From NCBI RefSeq assembly GCF_018070465.1, contig NZ_JAGPXT010000002.1, forward strand, positions 186,001-250,000: a stretch of 64,000 bases of DNA, given 5' to 3'. The notes beneath the pieces were generated by a model. The model did not search any database. It saw only the letters and a program-made list of their open reading frames with translations, and was not told the DNA's origin. Positions 35,768 to 43,751 of this stretch are shown piece by piece. The stretch's first letter is position 1; every line of letters begins with the position of its first letter. Origin of the DNA: Micromonospora sp. C95. GTDB taxonomy: Bacteria > Actinomycetota > Actinomycetes > Mycobacteriales > Micromonosporaceae. The translations under genes were made by a program, and so were the position numbers.

Positions 35768-36445
35768 ATGACTGACATCGCGGGCAGCACGGTGCTCGTC
35801 ACCGGCGCCAACGGCGGACTCGGCACCGAGTTCGTCCACCAGGCACTCACGCTCGGCGCCGACCGGGTCTACGCCGCGGCGCGTACGCCGAAGGACTGGC
35901 CCGACGAGAGGGTCACTCCGCTGCGCCTGGACGTGAACGACGCCGATTCCATCGCCGCCGCCGCCGACACCGCCTCGGACACCACGATCCTGGTGAACAA
36001 CGCCGGCATCCTGCGGCACGGTGAGCTGCTCACCGGGGCAATCGAGGACATCGCGGCACAGTTGACGACAAACCTCTTCGGGCCACTGCTGATGACCCGG
36101 GCCTTCGCCCGGCACCTTGTCCCCGCCAAGGGCGCTGTGGTGAACGTCGCCTCCGTGCTCAGCTGGCTGCCACTGGGCAAGGGTTACAGCGTCTCGAAGG
36201 CCGCGCTCTGGTCGGCGACGAACGGACTACGTCTCGAACTCGCCCCGCATGGCGTACAGGTTGTCGGCGCCTACCTCGCGTACACCGACACTCCGATGAC
36301 CGCCGGCCGGGAGAGCGCCGGGATGAACGCACCCGCCGACGTCGTTGACGCGATCTACCAGGGCCTGCGGGACGGTGCCAGCGAGGTCCTCGCCGACGAG
36401 ATCACCCGATCCGTGCGCGCCGGCCTGTCCCAGCCCATCGCCTAG
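35768..36445 (+). CDS. Short-chain dehydrogenase/reductase (SDR)
   Basis: A 225-residue classical SDR. Cofactor motif TGANGGLG is at residues 12-19, NNAG at 77-80. The catalytic set comprises Ser129 (NVASV), Tyr140 and Lys144 (YSVSK). It should oxidise or reduce a small alcohol or ketone with NAD(P)H. The length is slightly short at the C-terminus. ATG 35768 has GAAGGAGA upstream. Control by the divergent HxlR regulator is likely; an electrophile or quinone stress role would fit but is not shown. Confidence 0.88.
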   Translation: MTDIAGSTVLVTGANGGLGTEFVHQALTLGADRVYAAARTPKDWPDERVTPLRLDVNDADSIAAAADTASDTTILVNNAGILRHGELLTGAIEDIAAQLTTNLFGPLLMTRAFARHLVPAKGAVVNVASVLSWLPLGKGYSVSKAALWSATNGLRLELAPHGVQVVGAYLAYTDTPMTAGRESAGMNAPADVVDAIYQGLRDGASEVLADEITRSVRAGLSQPIA

Positions 36446-36449
36446 CTGG

Positions 36450-37607
36450 TCAGGCGGCGACGAGGGCCGGGGTGGGGTGGTCGGCGGAGTCGTCGAGCGG
36501 GGTGACCGGCGGCGCCGGCTGGCGGCGGTTCGGCAGGGCGAGCCGGAAGACCTTCCGCCACGCGGAGAAGACCTGCCGGGGCAGCGAGCCGGTGGTGTAC
36601 TTCAGGCCGTACCTGTCGAACAGCGCCCGGATCTCCGGGGCGATCTCCTGGTAGCGGTTGCTCGGCAGGTCGGGGAAGAGGTGGTGCTCGATCTGGAAGG
36701 ACAGGTTGCCGGTCATGATGTGCATCAGCCGGCTGCCGCTGATGTTCGCCGAGCCGAGCATCTGCCGCACGTACCACTCCCCCCGGGTCTCCCCCTCGAT
36801 CGAGGTCTTCTCGAAGGTCTCCACGCCGTCCGGGAAGTGCCCGCACATGATCACCGAGTGGCTCCACAGGTTGCGGACCAGGTTCGCGGTGAAGTTGGCG
36901 GCCAGGGTGTGCAGGAACGACGGACCGGACAGCACCGGGAACAGCAGGTAGTCCTTGAGGAACTGGCGGCGGATCTTCCGGCCGACCGCGCGGACCCGGC
37001 GCCGGAACTCGGGGTCCTTGTGTCCCCCGTCCTTCAGCTTGTTGCCCAGGTCGAGGTCGTACGCGGCGATGCCGTACTCGAAGAAGCAGGCGTTGAGGAA
37101 GTTGTACAACGGCTGGCCCAGGTGAGCCGGGTGCCAGGGCTGGTCCTCGTCCACCCGCATGATGCCGTAGCCGAGGTCGTTGTCCTTGCCGACCACGTTC
37201 GTGTACCGGTGGTGCAGCTCGTTGTGCGACTGCTTCCACTGGTCGGCCGGGGCGACGTGGTCCCACTCCCAGCTGGTCGAGTGGATCTTCGGATCGCGCA
37301 TCCAGTCCCACTGGCCGTGCAGGACGTTGTGCCCGATCTCCATGTTCTCCAGGATCTTCGCCACCGACAGCCCGGCGGTGCCCACGATCCAGGCCGGTGG
37401 GAACAGCGAGAACAGCAGCACCACCCGGCTGCCGATCTCCAGCTTCCGCTGGGTCGAGATGACCTTGCGGATGTACGCGGCGTCCCGCTCGCCCCGGGAG
37501 GCGATGATCCGCTCCCGGATGGCGTCGAGTTCCTTGCCGAGGGTCTCGATGTCCTCGGCGGTGAGGTGGGCGATCGGGTTGTCGGCCTTCTTCTGCATCA
37601 CGGTCAC
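36450..37607 (-). CDS. Membrane fatty-acid desaturase (DesA3-like)
   Basis: A 385-residue membrane desaturase. Three His boxes bind the di-iron centre: HNVLH, HNELHH and the C-terminal QIEHH. Hydrophobic segments lie around 60-90 and in the middle. It resembles mycobacterial DesA3-type acyl-CoA delta-9 desaturases that introduce a double bond into stearoyl-CoA. The next gene upstream encodes the matching ferredoxin-reductase electron donor, only 16 nt away, as in the Rv3229c/Rv3230c pair. GTG 37607 is chosen because GGAG lies 10 nt upstream; ATG 37598 is the alternative. Convergent with SDR. Confidence 0.9.
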   Translation of the reverse strand: MTVMQKKADNPIAHLTAEDIETLGKELDAIRERIIASRGERDAAYIRKVISTQRKLEIGSRVVLLFSLFPPAWIVGTAGLSVAKILENMEIGHNVLHGQWDWMRDPKIHSTSWEWDHVAPADQWKQSHNELHHRYTNVVGKDNDLGYGIMRVDEDQPWHPAHLGQPLYNFLNACFFEYGIAAYDLDLGNKLKDGGHKDPEFRRRVRAVGRKIRRQFLKDYLLFPVLSGPSFLHTLAANFTANLVRNLWSHSVIMCGHFPDGVETFEKTSIEGETRGEWYVRQMLGSANISGSRLMHIMTGNLSFQIEHHLFPDLPSNRYQEIAPEIRALFDRYGLKYTTGSLPRQVFSAWRKVFRLALPNRRQPAPPVTPLDDSADHPTPALVAA

Positions 37608-37623
37608 GTCGGTCGGTCTCCGA

Positions 37624-38712
37624 TCAGATCTCGAGTTCACACGGGCCGGCGGCAGCAGACACGCAGGTCTGCACGCGTACGCCGTCGCCCGGCAGGGCGG
37701 TGGTGAGCTGGCCGTTACGCAGGTCGCGGACCGCGCCCTGGCGCAGCGGGAGCACGCAGCCGAAGCAGATGCCCATCCGGCAGCCCGACGGCATCAGCAC
37801 CCCGGCGTTCTCGCCGGCATCCAGCAGCGGAGTGGCGCCGGCGGCCGCCACGGTCACCGACGAACGGGTGAAGGTGACCGTGCCACCGTCACCCGCGGTG
37901 ATCACCGTGGGACGGAACCGCTCGGTGTGCAACCGCGCGGCGTGGCCGCGGACCTCCCAGTGCGCCTCGGCCGCGTCGAGCAGCCCGAGCGGGCCACACG
38001 CCCAGGTCTGACGCTCCAGGTGATCGGGGACGAGCGTGTCCAACTCGGCCACGTCCAACAGGCCCTCGACCTCGGTGTGCCGCTCGATCAGCCGGATGGC
38101 ACCGCGCTCGGCGAGGCCGCGCAGCTCCGCGCCGAAGACCACGTCCGCAGCGGTGGGCGCCGAGTGCACCAGCACCACGTCGCTGCCGGCCAGGGCCCCG
38201 GAGCGCAGCATCCCGGCCACCGGCGTGATGCCGCTGCCCGCGGTCAGGAACAGCACCCGCGACGGTGCCCGCTGCGGCAGCACGAAGTCGCCGCGCGCCT
38301 GGTCGAGCTGCACGATCGTGCCCGGCCGCAGCCGACGGACCAGATGGTTGCTGACCACACCGTCGGGGATCGCCTTCACCGTCACCGAGATCGGGTGGGC
38401 GCGCCGGCCGGGGGCCGAGGTGACCGAGTAGGCCCGCCACTGGCGGACCCCGTCGACGTCGACACCGAGCCGGACATACTGGCCGGGGACGTGCCCGCGC
38501 CAGCTACGGCCGGGCTGGATCACCAGGGTCGCCGCGTCCGGGGTCTCCGGGTGCACGGCGACGATCCGGCCGCGCAGCTCGGCACCGGCGCGGAGCGGAG
38601 CGATCAGGTCGAGGTAGTCACTTGGCAGCACCGGCGTGGTCACCGTCTCGGCGAGCCGCCACAGGCGGCGCCGAAAAGATCTCGTGTCCGGTGGCGGGAC
38701 GGTGGCGGTCAT
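37624..38712 (-). CDS. Ferredoxin reductase with C-terminal 2Fe-2S domain (desaturase electron donor)
   Basis: A 362-residue FNR-type flavoprotein. The FAD motif is RAYSVTSAPG, the NAD(P) motif is FLTAGSGITPVAGMLRS and the terminal NAD-binding motif is WACGPLGLLDAAEAHW. A plant-type 2Fe-2S domain follows with Cys residues in SGCRMGICFGC and VQTC. This order (reductase then ferredoxin) equals the Rv3230c-type partner that feeds electrons from NADPH to the desaturase encoded next. ATG 38712 lies 84 bp from the divergent PucR-family gene, suggesting joint control. Confidence 0.92.
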   Translation of the reverse strand: MTATVPPPDTRSFRRRLWRLAETVTTPVLPSDYLDLIAPLRAGAELRGRIVAVHPETPDAATLVIQPGRSWRGHVPGQYVRLGVDVDGVRQWRAYSVTSAPGRRAHPISVTVKAIPDGVVSNHLVRRLRPGTIVQLDQARGDFVLPQRAPSRVLFLTAGSGITPVAGMLRSGALAGSDVVLVHSAPTAADVVFGAELRGLAERGAIRLIERHTEVEGLLDVAELDTLVPDHLERQTWACGPLGLLDAAEAHWEVRGHAARLHTERFRPTVITAGDGGTVTFTRSSVTVAAAGATPLLDAGENAGVLMPSGCRMGICFGCVLPLRQGAVRDLRNGQLTTALPGDGVRVQTCVSAAAGPCELEI

Positions 38713-38796
38713 ACGACGATGGTCGCGGCCCGCTGGCATAAACTCTTGGTCTGCGAAGGTAAAGCGATCCACCCCTTTTGTGCGGAGAGAACAACC

Positions 38797-40050
38797 GTGG
38801 CGGAACCATCCGGAACGACAAATCGGGCGGCCCGCATCGAGCTGGACCAGCGGGTAGCCCGCGAACTGCGCGACCGGCTGCCGTTGGTGGCCGGGCAGAC
38901 CGTCACCGCGATCACCGGCGAGGTGCCCAGCTACTCCGGCACGCTGACCGGACAGATGCGGGACAAGATAGAGAACGCGGTGCAGATCGCGTTGGGCACC
39001 TTCCTGCAACTGCTCGAACAGTCCCAGATCGCCGACCGTACCCAGGCCAGCGACCCGAGCACGCCACTGGTCCCGGCACTGGAGGCCGCGTACGCCCTGG
39101 GCAGCGGCGAGGCCCGGTCGGGACGCAGCGTGGACGCGCTGCTGGCCGCGTACCGGGTGGGCGCCCGGGTCTCCTGGCGGGAGCTGGCCGCCGCCACCGT
39201 GGCGACCGGCCTGCCCGCCGCCACGGTCGCCGAGTTCGCCGAGTTGATGTTCGCCTACATCGACGAACTCTCTGCGGCCAGCGTCGCCGGGCACGCCGAC
39301 GAGTTGGCGAGTGTGGGCCGGGCCCGGCGGCGGAACCTGGAACGGCTCACCCAGCAGTTGCTCGCCGGTGAGGCGGAGGACGTGCTGCTGCGCAGCGCCG
39401 AGCGGGCCGACTGGCCGGTGCCGCAGACCCTCACCGTGGCGCTGCTGCCGCAGGCGAAGCTGCGCGGGGCGCTCGCCCTGCTGGCCGAACACACCCTAGA
39501 GAGCAGCGAGGAACTGCCGGCCGGCGAACCCGGCGAGGAGACCGCCGTACTGCTCGTACCGGACATGCACGGCGACCGGCGGCGGCAGCTCGCCCGGGTG
39601 CTGCAGGGCCGCCGCGCGGTGCTCGGGCCCTGCCGTCCCTGGGCCCGGGTCAGTTCCTCGTACCGGCGGGTGGTCCGGGTGGTCGCGCTCGGCATCGCCC
39701 AGCCCACCGACGGCGAGCCCCTGGACACCGAAGCGCACCTGGCCGAGCTGCTGCTCAGCGCCGACGTCGAGGCGCTCGCCGATCTGCGTACCCGGGTGCT
39801 GCAACCCCTCGCCGCGCTGCCCGCCGCCACCGCCGAACGGCTCACCGAGACGCTGCGCTCCTGGCTGCTGCACCAGGGGCGGCGCGACGACGTCGCCGCC
39901 GACCTCTTCGTCCACCCGCAGACCGTGCGCTACCGGATGGGTCAGCTGCGCCAGCTCTACGGTGACCGACTCACCGATCCGCGCAGCCTGCTCGACCTCA
40001 CGGTCGCGCTCGCGCTGCCCGGCGGCGGCGCGGCCACGGCCACCGGATGA
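38797..40050 (+). CDS. PucR-type helix-turn-helix regulator
   Basis: A 417-residue regulator with a large N-terminal sensory region (residues 1-330, mostly helical) and a C-terminal HTH_30 domain in which LVHP-like DLFVHPQTVRYRMGQLRQLYGDRLTDPRS is diagnostic for PucR/CdaR-like activators. GTG 38797 follows GGAGAG by 7 nt; the longer frame runs into the desaturase operon. It is divergent from the ferredoxin reductase/desaturase pair and likely controls membrane lipid unsaturation in response to a fatty-acid or temperature cue (inference). Confidence 0.88.
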   Translation: MAEPSGTTNRAARIELDQRVARELRDRLPLVAGQTVTAITGEVPSYSGTLTGQMRDKIENAVQIALGTFLQLLEQSQIADRTQASDPSTPLVPALEAAYALGSGEARSGRSVDALLAAYRVGARVSWRELAAATVATGLPAATVAEFAELMFAYIDELSAASVAGHADELASVGRARRRNLERLTQQLLAGEAEDVLLRSAERADWPVPQTLTVALLPQAKLRGALALLAEHTLESSEELPAGEPGEETAVLLVPDMHGDRRRQLARVLQGRRAVLGPCRPWARVSSSYRRVVRVVALGIAQPTDGEPLDTEAHLAELLLSADVEALADLRTRVLQPLAALPAATAERLTETLRSWLLHQGRRDDVAADLFVHPQTVRYRMGQLRQLYGDRLTDPRSLLDLTVALALPGGGAATATG

Positions 40051-40144
40051 GCGGGACCAGCGACTCAGAGCAACCGGCAATGGGACTGGCGGGGCTTCGG
40101 CACGCCCTGGCACTTCGGCCGGCGGCGTCGGCGTCGGGCGGCCG

Positions 40145-41716
40145 TCACTCGAATGGCGTCGGGCCCAACAGCCGGATCTCCTCGACGTCGAGGCGGGCCT
40201 GCAACTCCTGCAACACGGTGTCGTCGATCTCCCGCCGGTCGCGCATCCCGATGATCTCGCGTCGCTTGTGTTCGAGGGCGGCCAGCCGCAGTTGGCGCTC
40301 GACCTGCCGGGCCGTCGCCGGCTCGTCCCCCGGCTCGGATCGCACCGCGTTCAGATGGGCCGCGTACTCGGCCCGAAGCCGGTGCAGGATCTCGGCCTCG
40401 GCGCCCACCCGGTCGGCGAGGTCGGGCAGCGCGTCGAAGGTGGACTGGGTGGCACCCGCCTGCGCCTGCCGTGACTCCGCGACCCGTTCCGGATCGCCGC
40501 GCAACCCGGCCCAGTTCAGCAGGAACGGCAGGGTGGTGCCCTGCACGAGCATGGTCACCAGGATCACCGTGGCGACGGCGAAGATGATCAGATCCCGTTC
40601 CGGCACCGGGCTGCCGTCCTGCGTGGTCAACGGCACGGCGAGCGCTGCCGCCAGGGAGACCGCACCCCGGAAACCGGCCCAGCCGGCGACCGTACGCACC
40701 CGCCAGTCGACCTGGCGGGCGAGCTGCGCCTCGCGCCGATCCAGCCGGGCCACGGCGGCCATCAGGTGCAGCCAGAGCATCCGCACCAGCACCAGCACCC
40801 CCGCCACCACGAGCGCGATCACCACTGCCCGGGCCAGTGAGACGCTCGTGACGCTCCGCACCGCCCGGGGGATCTGCATGCCGACCAGCACGAAGAGTCC
40901 CCCGTTGATGAGGAAGGTGGTCAGGTCCCAGAACGACACCGCGAGGATCCGGGACCGGGCCCGGATCACCCGGGGATTGGCGTAGGACACCATCAGGCCG
41001 GCGACCACCACCGCGAGCACTCCGCTCTCGTGGATGCTGTCGGCGAGCAGGAAGGCGGTGAACGGGGTGAGCACACCCAGCGCGCCCTCCCGCAGCGGGT
41101 CGTCGATGTGCTTACGGATCAGGATCACCACCGTGCCGACCACCACGCCGGCGGCGATGCCACCGAGGAAGGACAGGCCGATCCGTTCGACGAGTTCGAA
41201 GGCGTTCGGTGCGGCACCTCCGCCCAGCAGACCGAGCGCGATGGCGAACAGCACCAGGGCGGTGCCGTCGTTGACCAGGCTCTCCGTGCGCAGGGTGGTC
41301 AGCAGGCGGCGGGGCATCCGCTTGGCCAGCCCGGCCACCGCCGCGGCGTCGGTCGGGGCGAGCACCGCGCCGAGCACCCAGGCCACCGCCGGGTCGACAC
41401 CGAAGCGCTGCAGGACCAGCGACACCGCGACCATCGTGACCCCGACCAGGCCGATCGCCAGCAAGGCGATGACCACGATGTTCGCCCTGATCTCCCGCAG
41501 ACTGACGACCAGGCTCTCCCGGTACAGGATCGCCGGCAGGAACAGCAGCAGCACCACGTCGGGCGCGAGGACCACGTGCGAGAACGGGGGCAGCAACGCC
41601 ACCAGGGCGCCCAGGCAGATGAGCAGCACCGGCGGGGCGACCCGGTACCGGCCGCCGATGGTGGTGCCGACCAGCACCACGACGCCCAGCGTGATGACCA
41701 GCAGCAGCTCGCGCAC
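40145..41716 (-). CDS. CPA1-family Na+/H+ antiporter
   Basis: A 523-residue antiporter with about twelve membrane helices. It includes the CPA1 motif APTDAAAVAGLAKRMP and the following ESLVNDGTALVLF, whose Asp is in the ion site, and GFRGAVSLAAALAVPL. A charged cytoplasmic C-terminal tail of about 120 residues contains coiled-coil-like helices. It exchanges cytoplasmic Na+ (or K+) for protons and so supports pH and salt homeostasis. GTG 41716 is preceded by a G-rich stretch. It stands alone between PucR (convergent) and the pca operon. Confidence 0.92.
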   Translation of the reverse strand: MRELLLVITLGVVVLVGTTIGGRYRVAPPVLLICLGALVALLPPFSHVVLAPDVVLLLFLPAILYRESLVVSLREIRANIVVIALLAIGLVGVTMVAVSLVLQRFGVDPAVAWVLGAVLAPTDAAAVAGLAKRMPRRLLTTLRTESLVNDGTALVLFAIALGLLGGGAAPNAFELVERIGLSFLGGIAAGVVVGTVVILIRKHIDDPLREGALGVLTPFTAFLLADSIHESGVLAVVVAGLMVSYANPRVIRARSRILAVSFWDLTTFLINGGLFVLVGMQIPRAVRSVTSVSLARAVVIALVVAGVLVLVRMLWLHLMAAVARLDRREAQLARQVDWRVRTVAGWAGFRGAVSLAAALAVPLTTQDGSPVPERDLIIFAVATVILVTMLVQGTTLPFLLNWAGLRGDPERVAESRQAQAGATQSTFDALPDLADRVGAEAEILHRLRAEYAAHLNAVRSEPGDEPATARQVERQLRLAALEHKRREIIGMRDRREIDDTVLQELQARLDVEEIRLLGPTPFE

Positions 41717-41806
41717 CTCACCCCCCGTTCGTCGCCCCCCACATGGTGGTACGCCGACGAGCCACCCCGGGCCGATTCGCCGCAGCCTCGGGGCCCTCGA
41801 CCGGGC

Positions 41807-42595
41807 TCAGCGACCGGGACCGGCGCTCAGGTCCTCCTCGATGCGCCTGGCGGTGGCCAGTAGCGGTGGCAGCAGTTCCTTTCGGATCATCTCGAACGAG
41901 CCTCGGCTGGCGTGGGCGGAGACGTTCACCGCGGCCACCACCGAGCCGTTGTCGCCTCGGATCGGCGCGGCAAGTGACCGCAGCCCCTCCTCCAGCTCCT
42001 GGTCGACCAGGGCGTACCCCTGGCTGGCAATCTTCGTCAGGAGGCCGCGCAGCTTGGCCGGGTCGGTCACGGTGCGCCGGGTCAGCGGGCGCAGCTGCGC
42101 CGTGGCGAGGTAGTCGTCCAGCCATCGGGACGGCTGCGCGGCGAGCAGCACCCGGCCCATCGACGTCGCGTACGCGGGGAACCGGGTGCCGACGCTGATC
42201 CCCACCGTCATGATCCGCTTGGTGGGCACCCGGGCGACGTAGACGACCTCGTCGCCGTCGAGGACCGACACGGAGCAGGACTCGTGCACCTGCGCGACCA
42301 GCGCCTCCATGTGCGGCTGGGCCACCTCGGGCAGGCTCAGGCTGGACAGGTAGGCGTAACCGAGGTCGAGGATGCGCGGACGCAGCGAGAACAGCCGCCC
42401 GTCGGTGCGTACGTAGCCGAGTTCGACGAGGGTCAGCAGGAAGCGTCGGGCCGCGGCCCGGGTCAGCCCGGTGTTGCGGGCCACGTCGCTGAGGGTGAGC
42501 TGCGGGTGGTCGGCGTCGAAGGCCCGGATCACCGCGAGCCCGCGTTCCAGCGACTGGACGAACTCGCCGGGGCGGGCCGTCGCCTCGCCGGTCAC
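41807..42595 (-). CDS. pcaR: IclR-family regulator of the protocatechuate operon
   Basis: A 262-residue IclR protein. An N-terminal winged helix (FVQSLERGLAVIRAFDADHPQLTLSDVARNTGLTRAAARRFLLTL) is followed by the effector domain with YVARVPTKRIM, SVGTRFPAYATSMGRVLLA and a final DQELEEGLRSLAAPIR. This wording is typical for PcaR/PobR/PcaU-like regulators of beta-ketoadipate pathways. It is the last gene of the pca operon and its GTG overlaps the pcaC stop. Its probable operators are at 48176-48190 and 48339-48363, where GTTCG-N5-CGAAC matches the PcaR type. The symbol is assigned by context. Confidence 0.85.
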   Translation of the reverse strand: MTGEATARPGEFVQSLERGLAVIRAFDADHPQLTLSDVARNTGLTRAAARRFLLTLVELGYVRTDGRLFSLRPRILDLGYAYLSSLSLPEVAQPHMEALVAQVHESCSVSVLDGDEVVYVARVPTKRIMTVGISVGTRFPAYATSMGRVLLAAQPSRWLDDYLATAQLRPLTRRTVTDPAKLRGLLTKIASQGYALVDQELEEGLRSLAAPIRGDNGSVVAAVNVSAHASRGSFEMIRKELLPPLLATARRIEEDLSAGPGR

Positions 42596-42972
42596 CGGCC
42601 CTCCTGCCGCAGCGTCTCCTGGGCCACCTTGAACGCCCGGTTCGCCGCCGGTACGCCGGCGTAGACGGCCACCTGGAGCAGCACCTCCCCGATCTCGTCG
42701 GGGGTCAGGCCGTTGCGCAGAGCGGCGCGTACGTGCATGGCCAGTTCCTCGTCGTGGTGCAGGGTGGCCAGCACGGCGAGGGTGACGCAGCTGCGGGTCC
42801 GCCGGTCCAGCCCGTCCCGGGTCCAGATCTCACCCCACGCGTAGCGGGTGATCAGGTCCTGGAAGTCGGTGGTGAACCCGTCGGTGCCCGCGATGGCCCG
42901 GTCGACGTGCGCGTCACCGAGCACCTGCCGGCGTACCGTCATGCCGGCCTCGTACCGCTGCTGGTCGGTCAT
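42592..42972 (-). CDS. pcaC: 4-carboxymuconolactone decarboxylase
   Basis: A 126-residue AhpD-like-fold enzyme. Characteristic elements are YAWGEIWTRDGLDRRTRSCVTLAVLATLHHDEELAMHVRAAL and GLTPDEIGEVLLQVAVYAGVPAANRAF. It decarboxylates 4-carboxymuconolactone to 3-oxoadipate enol-lactone. Many actinobacteria have this domain fused to PcaD as PcaL; here it is a separate gene. Its ATG overlaps the pcaD stop by ATGA, and its own stop overlaps the pcaR start. Confidence 0.94.
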   Translation of the reverse strand: MTDQQRYEAGMTVRRQVLGDAHVDRAIAGTDGFTTDFQDLITRYAWGEIWTRDGLDRRTRSCVTLAVLATLHHDEELAMHVRAALRNGLTPDEIGEVLLQVAVYAGVPAANRAFKVAQETLRQEGR

Positions 42973-43751
42973 CTGTTCACCGCGCCCTCCGGGTCGAGGT
43001 GGTCGGCGAGCAGTCGGGCGACGGCCTCGGGTTGCTCGACGTTGGCCAGGTGCGCCGCGCCGTCGAGCACCACCAGGCGGGCCGAGGGGATCCGCCCGGC
43101 GATGGTGGCGGCCTGCTCCGGTGGCGTCGCCGGATCGTCGGCGGCACCGATCACCAGCGTCGGGGCGCGGACGGCGGCCAGGTCCGGGCGTAGATCCATC
43201 GCGGCGATCGCCTCACAGCAGCCGGCGTAGCCGGCGGCGGGGGTGCTGACCAGCATGTCCCGGTAGGCGGCGACGGTGTCCGGTCGGGTCGCGGCGAAGG
43301 CGGGAGTGAACCAGCGTTGGACGATCGCGTCGGCGATGCTGTCCAGCCGACCGGCCCGGACGGTGGCGGCCCGGGACCGCCAGCCGTCCGCCGGTCCGAG
43401 CGATGCGGAGGTGCAGAGCAGGGCGAGGCGGTCGATCCGGTCGGCGGCGTGTGCGGCCAGCCACATGCCGACCATCCCGCCGAGGGAGAGCCCGGCGTAG
43501 TGGACCCGGGCGACGCCCAGGGCGTCCAGCAGTCGCAGCACCTTCCGGCCGAGCAGGTCGATGGTGTACGGCCCGGCCGGCACCGCGGAACCGCCGTGGC
43601 CGAGATGGTCGTAGCGGACCACGCGGTACCGCTCGGTCAGCGCCGCCATCTGCGGTTGCCACATCGCGCCCGTGGTGCCCAGGGAGCTGCCGAGCAGCAG
43701 CACCGGCGCGTCCGCCGGGCCGTCGACGGTGACGTGCAGCCCGCCGCTCAC
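42969..43751 (-). CDS. pcaD: 3-oxoadipate enol-lactonase
   Basis: A 260-residue alpha/beta-hydrolase. The oxyanion region is GSSLGTTGAMWQPQM, the nucleophile elbow GLSLGGMVG, an Asp lies in GAADDPATPPEQA and the catalytic His in GAAHLANVEQP. It hydrolyses 3-oxoadipate enol-lactone to 3-oxoadipate. GTG 43751 overlaps the pcaB stop (GTGA), so the long in-frame extension through pcaB is not coding. Confidence 0.93.
   Translation of the reverse strand: MSGGLHVTVDGPADAPVLLLGSSLGTTGAMWQPQMAALTERYRVVRYDHLGHGGSAVPAGPYTIDLLGRKVLRLLDALGVARVHYAGLSLGGMVGMWLAAHAADRIDRLALLCTSASLGPADGWRSRAATVRAGRLDSIADAIVQRWFTPAFAATRPDTVAAYRDMLVSTPAAGYAGCCEAIAAMDLRPDLAAVRAPTLVIGAADDPATPPEQAATIAGRIPSARLVVLDGAAHLANVEQPEAVARLLADHLDPEGAVNR

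Noticed and set aside
37180..38796. N-terminal extension of the PucR-type regulator
   Set aside because: It is antisense to the desaturase and reductase genes; GTG 38797 has a ribosome site.
38799..39492. N-terminal extension of the ferredoxin reductase
   Set aside because: It lies antisense to the PucR-type regulator and has no conserved motifs; the enzyme fold starts after ATG 38712.
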